From assembly GCA_036620675.1 (NCBI GenBank), contig JAZHEE010000043.1: a stretch of 32,878 bases of DNA; one strand, 5' to 3'. Made by a program: the position numbers and the translations under genes. Positions 23,681 through 30,345 of this stretch are shown piece after piece; the first letter of the stretch is position 1; every line of letters begins with the position of its first letter. The notes under the pieces were generated by a model. That model saw only the letters and a program-made list of their open reading frames with translations. It had not been told where the DNA came from and did no database searches. Source of the stretch: Jejubacter sp036620675 (GTDB lineage Bacteria > Pseudomonadota > Gammaproteobacteria > Enterobacterales > Enterobacteriaceae).

Positions 23681-25055
23681 TACCTCGCTGGATACCGCAG
23701 CCGTGTCCAGACCACAGCTGCGCAAATCCCTGAAGCTCTGGCAGGTAGTCATGATGGGCCTGGCCTATCTGACGCCGATGACGGTGTTCGATACCTTTGG
23801 TATCGTTTCCGGGGTAAGCCACGGCCATGTTCCGGCCTCTTACCTGCTGGCGCTGGCTGGCGTGCTTTTTACCGCTATCAGCTACGGCAAGCTGGTGCGC
23901 CAGTTCCCTCAGGCGGGTTCGGCCTATACCTACGCCCAGAAGTCCATTGGCCCCCACGTCGGCTTTATGGTGGGCTGGTCGTCACTGCTTGACTATCTGT
24001 TTCTGCCGATGATCAACGTGCTGCTGGCGAAGATCTATCTGACTGCGCTGTTCCCGGAAGTTGAATCCTGGATCTGGGTGGTGGGCTTTGTGATTATTCT
24101 GACCGCCGCCAATCTGAAGAGCATTAACCTGGTCGCCAACTTTAATACCCTGTTCGTGCTGGTACAGGTGGCGATTATCGCCGTCTTTATCTTCCTGGTG
24201 GTGCACGGACTACAGCGTGGCGAAGGGGTGGGCACCGTCTGGTCATTACAGCCGTTTATTAGCGAAAACGCCCAGCTGCTGCCGATTATCACGGGGGCGA
24301 CCATCGTCTGCTTTTCGTTTCTGGGCTTTGATGCGGTGACGACGCTTTCGGAAGAGACGCCGGATGCCGCCAAAAAGATCCCTAAAGCCATCTTTCTGAC
24401 CGCACTCTATGGCGGGCTTATCTTTATTATCGCTTCGTTTGCCATGCAGCTATTCTTTCCGGACAACGCGCGCTTTAAGGATCCGGACGCGGCGCTGCCA
24501 GAGATTGCCCTGTACGTCGGCGGCAAGCTGTTTCAGTCGATCTTCCTGTGTACCACCTTTATCAATACTCTGGCATCGGGGCTGGCTTCCCACGCCAGCG
24601 TTTCGCGGCTGCTGTATGTGATGGGGCGCGACCGGGTCTTTCCTGAGCGGGTCTTCGGCTATGTACACCCGAAGTGGCGTACCCCGGCGTTGAACGTGAT
24701 TATGGTAGGTATCGTGGCGCTGTCGGCACAGTTCTTCGATCTGGTCACGGCCACGGCGCTGATTAACTTCGGGGCGCTGGTGGCCTTCACCTTCGTCAAT
24801 CTGTCGGTGTTTAACTTCTTCTACCGCCGGGAGGGACGTAATAAAACCCGTAAAGAGAAGTTTCACTATCTGATACTGCCGCTGGTCGGCGCCGTCACCG
24901 TCGCCGTGCTGTGGGTCAACCTGGAAGCCACCTCTCTGACTTTAGGGCTGATCTGGGCCGCGCTGGGGCTACTGTACCTGACCTGGCTGACCCGGCGCTT
25001 TCGTCAGCCGCCGCCGCAGTTCGATGCAGCCCGGGTCGAACGCACCTGGAATTAA
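23670..25055 (+). CDS. puuP: Putrescine importer PuuP (APC family)
   Basis: A 461-residue, 12-helix amino acid/polyamine/organocation carrier, identical in length to E. coli PuuP. Conserved blocks: RKSLKLWQVVMMGLAYLTPM, VFDTFGIVSGVSHGHVPASY, QAGSAYTYAQKSIGPHVGF and CFSFLGFDAVTTLSEETPDA. It imports putrescine with protons and feeds PuuA. I place the start at the ATG at 23670, which has AAGGGGGTGA upstream at good spacing and restores the E. coli length; an in-frame GTG at 23661 lies within that ribosome site. Expression is likely limited by the hairpin over the site and by the upstream frame. Confidence 0.95.
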   Translation: MSTNTSLDTAAVSRPQLRKSLKLWQVVMMGLAYLTPMTVFDTFGIVSGVSHGHVPASYLLALAGVLFTAISYGKLVRQFPQAGSAYTYAQKSIGPHVGFMVGWSSLLDYLFLPMINVLLAKIYLTALFPEVESWIWVVGFVIILTAANLKSINLVANFNTLFVLVQVAIIAVFIFLVVHGLQRGEGVGTVWSLQPFISENAQLLPIITGATIVCFSFLGFDAVTTLSEETPDAAKKIPKAIFLTALYGGLIFIIASFAMQLFFPDNARFKDPDAALPEIALYVGGKLFQSIFLCTTFINTLASGLASHASVSRLLYVMGRDRVFPERVFGYVHPKWRTPALNVIMVGIVALSAQFFDLVTATALINFGALVAFTFVNLSVFNFFYRREGRNKTRKEKFHYLILPLVGAVTVAVLWVNLEATSLTLGLIWAALGLLYLTWLTRRFRQPPPQFDAARVERTWN

Positions 25056-25064
25056 GCTGAATTT

Positions 25065-25092
25065 TACCAGAGGCCGATAGCGGCCTCTGGTA
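25065..25092 (+). terminator. Stem-loop after puuP
   Basis: TACCAGAGGCCG and CGGCCTCTGGTA form a perfect 12-bp stem with a 4-nt loop (ATAG), nine bases after the puuP stop. The following sequence is TTAAATAGT rather than a solid T-run. It probably ends or protects the puuA-puuP transcript. Confidence 0.7.
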
Positions 25093-25200
25093 TTAAATAG
25101 TACTAAATCTGACATTCACCATTTTTCCTTCTCTCCTTTGTTACTATTCCGGCGCGCAAAAATTAAGCGCAATCCCCTTTGTCAACCACGCCGGTACGTT

Positions 25201-26382
25201 ATGAAAAAACTCGCCATCTTTTGCTACGGACTGCTGTTCCCGATCCTGACCCAGGCCAGCGGTCTTTACTTTTATGAAATCGGTACCGAAGATACTGCGC
25301 TTGCCGGTGCCGGACAGGCCGCCCGTGCCCAGGATGCCTCGACCATCGCCACTAACCCTGCGGGAATGACCCGCCTGCCGGACCATATGATAACCACCGG
25401 CATGCAGGTGATGGGCGGCGATATCTCTTACGACATGGACGGCAATGGCCGTAGCCCGGGCAACGTGATGAAGCCGTTTCCCAATGCCAGCCTGTTCTAC
25501 AGCCAGCGTCTGAGCGACAACCTCTACGCCGGTATAGGCATCTACGGCAACTTCGGACTCGGCATTGATTTCGGCAACTGGGCGGGCGAACGACTGATTA
25601 ATAAGAGCACCATGGTGGGCATGACCCTGAGCCCGTCCATTGCCTGGAAGCTAAGCGATAAAGTTTCCGTCGGCTTCGGCCCCGGCATTAACTACGGCTA
25701 CCTGAGCCTGAAGCGCGACGTCGACGGCAGCGATAAAAGCCAGCATGACACCGACTGGGCCATGAACTACAAACTCGGCATACTGATGGATTTAACCAAC
25801 CAGACCCGATTGGGGATAACCTGGACCAGCAAAACCGATTACGACTTTGATATCGACGGCAAAGCGCGCTTCCCACACCTGCCCAACCGGCAATACGATC
25901 TCCCGCTCTCCGCCCAGGTACGGGCGCCCCAGCAGATTATGGTAAGTCTGGTGCATGATATTAATCGCCAGTGGTCTGTCATGGGCGATCTGGGCTGGCA
26001 GGACTGGAGCCAGTTCGGCAGCCCGAAAATAACGGCGGGCAACCGCGACCTTACCCATGATAATCGTCTGAAAGACTCCTGGCACACCGCGCTGGGGGTT
26101 CAATATCGCCCAAATGAGAAGTGGCGAATTAACGCTGGCATCGCCTATGACAGCACGGTCTATGATTCCCAGAGCGATGTGTCACTGTCACTGCCGACCG
26201 GCGATGAATGGCGTTTCGCCACCGGCGCCCAGTATCAGATTACGCCATCCAGCAATATTGGCTTTGCCGTGGAATATCTGCATATGCAGTCGTCGAAAGT
26301 ACAGTCGCCCGCCGTATTTAAAGGTGAATACAACCACCCTTATCTGTGGTTCGCCAGCGTCAACTACAGCTATCAGTTCTGA
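25201..26382 (+). CDS. FadL/OmpP1/TodX-family outer-membrane transporter
   Basis: A 393-residue outer-membrane protein with a signal peptide (MKKLAIFCYGLLFPILTQAS) and the FadL-family N-terminus GLYFYEIGTEDTALAGAGQA followed by DASTIATNPAGMTRL, where NPAGM is the family signature. It ends in beta strands closing YSYQF with terminal Phe. It is shorter than E. coli FadL (about 446). FadL channels carry hydrophobic molecules such as long-chain fatty acids or aromatics by lateral diffusion; the substrate here is unknown. The ATG at 25201 gives a clean signal peptide; its ribosome site is poor. The SnoaL-like gene 160 bp downstream may be related in function. Confidence 0.88.
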   Translation: MKKLAIFCYGLLFPILTQASGLYFYEIGTEDTALAGAGQAARAQDASTIATNPAGMTRLPDHMITTGMQVMGGDISYDMDGNGRSPGNVMKPFPNASLFYSQRLSDNLYAGIGIYGNFGLGIDFGNWAGERLINKSTMVGMTLSPSIAWKLSDKVSVGFGPGINYGYLSLKRDVDGSDKSQHDTDWAMNYKLGILMDLTNQTRLGITWTSKTDYDFDIDGKARFPHLPNRQYDLPLSAQVRAPQQIMVSLVHDINRQWSVMGDLGWQDWSQFGSPKITAGNRDLTHDNRLKDSWHTALGVQYRPNEKWRINAGIAYDSTVYDSQSDVSLSLPTGDEWRFATGAQYQITPSSNIGFAVEYLHMQSSKVQSPAVFKGEYNHPYLWFASVNYSYQF

Positions 26383-26438
26383 AACTATTACCCCAAGGTA
26401 ACTACTTGTAGCGCTCCCGGCCTTTTGCTAATAATGAG

Positions 26439-26466
26439 CCGGGTCTGACACGCAGACCGGTTTATT
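26439..26466 (+). terminator. Putative terminator after the FadL-family gene
   Basis: CCGGGTCTG pairs with CAGACCGG around the loop ACACG with one bulged G; the core GGTCTG/CAGACC is at 26442-26458. TTTATTCAT follows. It lies 57 bp after the FadL-family stop. Confidence 0.55.
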
Positions 26467-26542
26467 CATCAGCATATTATTATCGGCTATTGGGTTATTT
26501 ATGGCCGGGGCTTCCCCGCGCCATCACAATGAGAAATCGGGT

Positions 26543-27010
26543 ATGAAAATAGCAATAAAGCGTATAGCGATCGCGGCGATGGTACTAACGACAGGCTTTT
26601 GTGCAAGCGCCCTGGCGCAGGATAACTCCCCCGCCCGGCAGGAAAAAAATCGCCAGCTGGTGATTAATTTCTATAACGACTTTTTTAACCGCCATGAGGT
26701 GGATAAAGCTGCCCGGGTGGTGGCGGAAGATTACCGACAGCATAACCCCCAGGTGGCGGACGGAAAGAAACCCTTCGTGGAAGGATTCCGCGCCTATTTC
26801 CGTCAGCATCCCGGCTCCCGGGCGCGTATCATGCGCAGTGCCGTCGATGGTGATACGGTCTGGCTGCATGTTCACGCTACGGAGCGCGACGGCGATCGCG
26901 GTGAAGCGGTGGTGGATATTTTCCGGGTGCGCGACAACAAAATTGTCGAGCACTGGGATGTTATCCAACCGGTGCCGGATAAAGCGCAAAACGCCAACAC
27001 TATGTTCTGA
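26543..27010 (+). CDS. Secreted SnoaL-like (NTF2-fold) protein
   Basis: A 155-residue protein with a signal peptide (MKIAIKRIAIAAMVLTTGFC, cleavage probably after ALAQ near 27) and one SnoaL/NTF2-like domain: NRQLVINFYNDFFNRHEVDK, then VAEDYRQHNPQVADGKKPFV, GDTVWLHVHATERDGDRGEA and DNKIVEHWDVIQPVPDKAQN. The HNP and EHWDV elements are typical of the predicted SnoaL-like aldol-condensation-related enzymes. The exported location is periplasmic. Function is unknown. The ATG at 26543 is chosen for the signal peptide; a start 14 codons earlier would place polar residues before it. Confidence 0.85.
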   Translation: MKIAIKRIAIAAMVLTTGFCASALAQDNSPARQEKNRQLVINFYNDFFNRHEVDKAARVVAEDYRQHNPQVADGKKPFVEGFRAYFRQHPGSRARIMRSAVDGDTVWLHVHATERDGDRGEAVVDIFRVRDNKIVEHWDVIQPVPDKAQNANTMF

Positions 27011-27131
27011 TTTCCCCCCTTCATTCCCGGCGCGGCTCCCCGTGCCGTTAAACCTCATAAATCACAAGCCTTTGTCTTAGCTGATAAATTTGCAACAGCG
27101 ATCGCACTTTTTCACGTCTGCGCTTTCCGTT

Positions 27132-27173
27132 ATGTCGCATTGGTTTACATTCATGCAACATAACTACCATACT
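27132..27173 (+). promoter_or_regulatory. Promoter and inverted repeat upstream of the MFS gene
   Basis: ATGTCGCAT (27132-27140) and ATGCAACAT (27153-27161) form an inverted repeat with 8 of 9 pairs and a 12-bp spacer. TTTACA (27144-27149) and CATACT (27168-27173), 18 bp apart, may be the -35 and -10, so the repeat would straddle the -35. No regulator gene is adjacent, so the binding protein is unknown. Confidence 0.4.
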
Positions 27174-27189
27174 AACAGGGCTCGTGATT

Positions 27190-28479
27190 ATGCAGGCCAT
27201 CCGCAAGACCAACGTCAGGTTTCACATCGCTGTCCTGATGCTGTTCGCCACCATTATTAACTATCTGGATCGCACCGTAATGTCGGCGGCAGCGCCGGTA
27301 ATTGAAAAAGAGCTGGCGCTGAATGCCGAGAAGATGGGCTGGATTATGTCGGCCTTCTTCCTGAGCTATGCCCTGTGTCAGATACCGGCGGGGTATCTGG
27401 CTGACCGCTTCGGCCAGCGCCGGACTCTGGCGGTATCTGTGGTCTGGTGGTCGCTGGCCACTATGGCGACCGGCCTGGCCCGTACGCCGCTGGCCTTTGT
27501 TTCCGCCCGGATCTTTATGGGGATCGGCGAAGCAGGGGCTTACCCGTGCAACAATGGCGTGACTGCCAAATGGTTCCCGGATCGCGAACGCGGCAAAGTG
27601 GTGGCGCTGTTCGACAGCGGCTCCAAGTTTGGCACCGCTTTCGCCATGCCGCTGGTGGTATGGGCCATTGCCAGCTGGGGCTGGCATGCCGCCTTTTATT
27701 TGTGCGGCGGGCTGGGGCTGCTGTGGGCGCTATGGTGGCTGCGAGTCTATCGCGATCCGGAAAGCCACCCGACCGTAAGCCAGGATGAACTCGACTGGAT
27801 CCGCAGCGGCCAGGCCAAAAAAGAGGGACTCGATAACCGCATTCCCATGAAATGGTATCAGCTGTTTAAGTACCGCAACGTCATCGCCATGTGCGCCGGT
27901 TTCTTTATGCTGAACTACGCCATCTTCTTCTTTATTACCTGGTTCCCCACCTACCTGATGAACGAGCGCGGCATGAGCCTGACAGAGATGGGCTTCGCCG
28001 CCATGTTACCGCCGCTAAGCGGTATTATCGGCCAGTATATCGGCGGCTGGTTTACCGACTATCTGTACGCCCGCACCGGCAACCTGAATATCGCCCGTAA
28101 GATCAACCTGGTGGGCGGAATGCTCCTTGCCACCAGCATCGCCCTGGCGGGAGTGATTGAATCCACCCAGGGCATGCTGGCGCTGCTGTGCCTTTCCTAC
28201 GCCGGCCTGGCCTTTGCCGCATCGGCGCTGTGGTGCCTGCCGGGCGATATCGCGCCGCGCAATATGACTTCGCTGCTGGCGGGAATGCAGAACGCCATCG
28301 CCAACTGCGGCGGCATTCTTGGCCCGGTAGTGACCGGCTATCTTATCGCCAGCAATAACGGCTCCTTTATTCCGGCGCTGGCGGTTTCAGGCGCTGCCTG
28401 CCTGGCCGGAGCGCTTATCTATCTCTTTGTTCTGAAGGATATTAAGCCGATAGAGGTAAACGACAGTCCGACGCCGTAA
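27190..28479 (+). CDS. MFS transporter, anion:cation symporter (ACS) family
   Basis: A 429-residue, 12-helix major facilitator. The first helix carries NYLDRTVMSAAAPVIEKEL, the ACS-family signature, and the loop after helix 2 has GYLADRFGQRRTL, the MFS motif A. The family includes carriers of sugar acids such as galactonate and glucarate and of aromatic acids; the substrate is not identifiable. I choose the ATG at 27190, nine bases after AGGG (27177-27180), over the GTG at 27184, which would lie too close. Its last 38 bases overlap the 3' end of the convergent trpS2 gene. Confidence 0.88.
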   Translation: MQAIRKTNVRFHIAVLMLFATIINYLDRTVMSAAAPVIEKELALNAEKMGWIMSAFFLSYALCQIPAGYLADRFGQRRTLAVSVVWWSLATMATGLARTPLAFVSARIFMGIGEAGAYPCNNGVTAKWFPDRERGKVVALFDSGSKFGTAFAMPLVVWAIASWGWHAAFYLCGGLGLLWALWWLRVYRDPESHPTVSQDELDWIRSGQAKKEGLDNRIPMKWYQLFKYRNVIAMCAGFFMLNYAIFFFITWFPTYLMNERGMSLTEMGFAAMLPPLSGIIGQYIGGWFTDYLYARTGNLNIARKINLVGGMLLATSIALAGVIESTQGMLALLCLSYAGLAFAASALWCLPGDIAPRNMTSLLAGMQNAIANCGGILGPVVTGYLIASNNGSFIPALAVSGAACLAGALIYLFVLKDIKPIEVNDSPTP

Positions 28480-29485
28480 AGGAAGGTAACCCCAGCCCGC
28501 ATTTGACCTCTTCCAGCGTATCCTGGGTCAGCGCGCGGGCCTGATGGCTACCCTGGATAAGAATATCCATTAGCGTATCCCGATCGCGAATCAGCTCGAT
28601 GCGGCGCTCGCGAATAGGCGCCATCAGCGCCTGCAGGCACGCTTCCAGCTCTTCCTTACACTGACGATCCCCCAGCCCGCCGCGCTGATAGTGTTGTTTC
28701 ATTGCATCGACTTTACTGCTCTCGGGATGAAAAGCGTCCAGATATGTGAACACCACATTACCCTCAACACGCCCGGGATCGCTAATTTTCAGATGTCGGG
28801 GATCGGTATACATGGCTTTTACCGCCCGGGTAATCTCTTGCTCGCTGGCGGAAAGCGCCAGCGCATTGCCCAGGGATTTCGACATCTTGGCATTTCCATC
28901 CACGCCAGGCAGTCGACTAACGTTTGAGAGCTGCGCCTGGCAGCGGCGCAGCACCGGTTCAGGCAGCAGGCAATTCATTTTGTGGACGATCTCGTTAGTC
29001 TGCTCGATCATCGGCAACTGATCCTCCCCCACCGGTACCAGATCCGCCTTAAAGGCAGTAATATCCGCCGCCTGGCTGATAGGATAAGCCATAAAGCCAA
29101 CCGGCAGCGCGCGGGAAAATCCCTTCTGGGCGATTTCGCTTTTTACCGTAGGGTTACGCTCCACCCGGGCGACAGTCACGATATTCATATACAGCATGGT
29201 CAGTTCGGCCAGCGCCGGAAGCGACGACTGCAGGCAGAAGGTGGTATGGGCGGGATCGATACCGACAGCCAGATAATCAGCCATCACCTCCAGAATATTA
29301 CCCGCCACCTTGTGCGGGTTACTGCCGTTATCGGTCAGCCCCTGCATATCGGCGATAAGAATAAACTGGCGGGACTGACGCTGTAGCGCCACACGCTGAC
29401 GCAGAGAGCCAACATAGTGGCCCAGATGCAGCGGGCCAGTGGGGCGATCGCCGGTAAGAATCGTGGGAAGAACGGTGCTGGTCAT
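28442..29485 (-). CDS. trpS2: Second tryptophanyl-tRNA synthetase (divergent type)
   Basis: A 347-residue class I synthetase. The HIGH-type motif is HLGH at 20-23 in TGDRPTGPLHLGHYVGSL, and KMSKS is at 200-204. Residues 150-157 (LVPVGEDQ) and the DITAFKADLV block belong to TrpRS. It differs greatly from the 334-residue E. coli housekeeping TrpRS and resembles the second TrpRS forms of Gram-positive bacteria, so horizontal acquisition is likely. AAGGAG lies seven bases before the ATG at 29485; a start seven codons earlier would lie before that site. It is preceded by a Trp-codon leader and terminator. Such second enzymes can confer resistance to tryptophan-analogue inhibitors such as indolmycin (known for some); here it is inference. 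Its 3' end overlaps the MFS gene. Confidence 0.93.
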   Translation of the reverse strand: MTSTVLPTILTGDRPTGPLHLGHYVGSLRQRVALQRQSRQFILIADMQGLTDNGSNPHKVAGNILEVMADYLAVGIDPAHTTFCLQSSLPALAELTMLYMNIVTVARVERNPTVKSEIAQKGFSRALPVGFMAYPISQAADITAFKADLVPVGEDQLPMIEQTNEIVHKMNCLLPEPVLRRCQAQLSNVSRLPGVDGNAKMSKSLGNALALSASEQEITRAVKAMYTDPRHLKISDPGRVEGNVVFTYLDAFHPESSKVDAMKQHYQRGGLGDRQCKEELEACLQALMAPIRERRIELIRDRDTLMDILIQGSHQARALTQDTLEEVKCGLGLPSFTASDCRLPLSA

Positions 29486-29530
29486 AAGAAGCTCCTTTAG
29501 CAACAAAATGTGCCGGAAAGCGTCTTAGTC

Positions 29531-29562
29531 ACCAAAAACAACAGCCGCCTTCCGGCGGCTGT
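29531..29562 (-). terminator. Intrinsic terminator (attenuator, segments 3:4) ahead of trpS2
   Basis: On the minus strand ACAGCCGCC-GGAA-GGCGGCTGT is a 9-bp perfect stem with a 4-nt loop, followed by TGTTTTTGG. It lies between the leader peptide and the trpS2 ribosome site, where it can only act on transcripts heading into trpS2. Confidence 0.9.
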
Positions 29563-29625
29563 CTGAATCAATGCTCACATCGCAGCGGGCCGCCCGGTTC
29601 AGGGCTGCCACCAATAAGCGCTGCG
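29554..29625 (-). promoter_or_regulatory. trp-type attenuator: segments 1, 2 and 3
   Basis: Read on the minus strand. Segment 1, CGCAGCG (29625-29619), lies within the leader codons just before the Trp codons. Segment 2 includes CGCTGCG (29587-29581), a perfect 7-bp complement of segment 1, and GGCGGC (29594-29589). GGCGGC is complementary to GCCGCC (29559-29554) in the 5' arm of the terminator stem, giving a 2:3 antiterminator. Stalling at the Trp codons would cover segment 1, free segment 2 to pair with 3, and allow trpS2 transcription. Confidence 0.85.
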
Positions 29626-29655
29626 GTACGAAAATGTGATATTGATCGTTTTCAT
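29599..29655 (-). CDS. trpS2 leader peptide with tandem Trp codons
   Basis: An 18-codon frame encoding MKTINITFSYRSAYWWQP and ending in TGA. It has AGGA nine bases before the ATG. The two Trp codons (TGG TGG) are at 29613-29608, four codons from the end. It starts 40 bp after the ydhR stop and is followed by the antiterminator/terminator structure of trpS2. The arrangement equals that of the trp operon leader, so it should sense charged tRNA-Trp. No strong promoter was found between ydhR and the leader; the transcript may start inside ydhR or be shared with it. Confidence 0.85.
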   Translation of the reverse strand: MKTINITFSYRSAYWWQP

Positions 29656-29694
29656 AAAAGTATCCTGTCACAAACCCCCCGTTAATGGAAGGGG

Positions 29695-30009
29695 TTATGC
29701 CTGGCGCTGCGTCGCACCATGGTTTATCGCCGTCAGCGGCTCATTAACGTCAAACAGTTCGCAGACCACCTCGTTAACGCCCATAGCCTGTAGCCTGGCG
29801 GTGTGCTTTTCCATATAGGCCCGGGCGCTGTTATCGTCTGCAAACAGGTAAACGCCTCCCGCCAGCTGACGCTGGGCATCTTCGGTCCAGACCTTCCAGA
29901 TAAACCCCGGCTCCTGGTTAATGGATTCGGCCAACGCTTTAAGCTGTGCGGCCATCTGCGCGCCAAACGGGCCGTTGAAATGGAAGTGAATCTGTATAAG
30001 TTTTGCCAT
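29695..30009 (-). CDS. ydhR: YdhR-family putative monooxygenase
   Basis: A 104-residue protein matching E. coli YdhR (101 residues) along most of its length: LIQIHFHFNGPFGAQMA, then ALAESINQEPGFIWKVWTED, GGVYLFADDNSARAYMEKHT and FDVNEPLTAIN. YdhR is a dimeric alpha+beta-barrel protein of the antibiotic biosynthesis monooxygenase type; its natural substrate is unsettled, perhaps aromatic compounds. GGAG is seven bases upstream of the ATG. It lies directly upstream of the trpS2 leader on the same strand and diverges from btsT. Confidence 0.93.
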   Translation of the reverse strand: MAKLIQIHFHFNGPFGAQMAAQLKALAESINQEPGFIWKVWTEDAQRQLAGGVYLFADDNSARAYMEKHTARLQAMGVNEVVCELFDVNEPLTAINHGATQRQA

Positions 30010-30345
30010 TGTCGTTCTCCATAACGATTGCGATCGTAGCCCCGATTATGACATTCCCCGCGCTAAACACCCAGCACCGTTACCCGGACTTCCCCAACTG
30101 ATTTATGAGACATTAATCACATATTTCAATCTGTTAGCGGCGCCGGATAACCGTTCGGGCGACGCAGCAACCGCTCAACGCGCCATACGACCGCTTAATC
30201 AACTTTTCCCCTGAGCGCTGTACAAATTTGCCACTATACGGCCAACGCTGGAAACAACCTTTTTAATCCCCGGCCGCGACAGGAGTCAGTGCGGCCTTCT
30301 CTTAGTCAATCAATAAACAGCAAAATAGTGACAAGCAGGTCTTCT
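30010..30345. promoter_or_regulatory. ydhR/btsT divergent region with CRP-like and BtsR-like sites
   Basis: TGAGA-CATTAA-TCACA at 30106-30121 matches the CRP half-sites except for one base. ACCGCT at 30170-30175 and 30190-30195 form a direct repeat with a 14-bp spacer, the reported BtsR (YehT) motif ACC(G/A)CT-N13-16-ACC(G/A)CT. CTATAC at 30234-30239 may be the -10. This is the arrangement expected for pyruvate- and CRP-dependent expression of btsT. No gene fits in the stretch. Confidence 0.75.

Noticed and set aside
27080..27106. A CRP site upstream of the MFS gene (TTGCA..TCGCA)
   Set aside because: Half-site spacing is seven rather than six and both halves have mismatches to TGTGA/TCACA.
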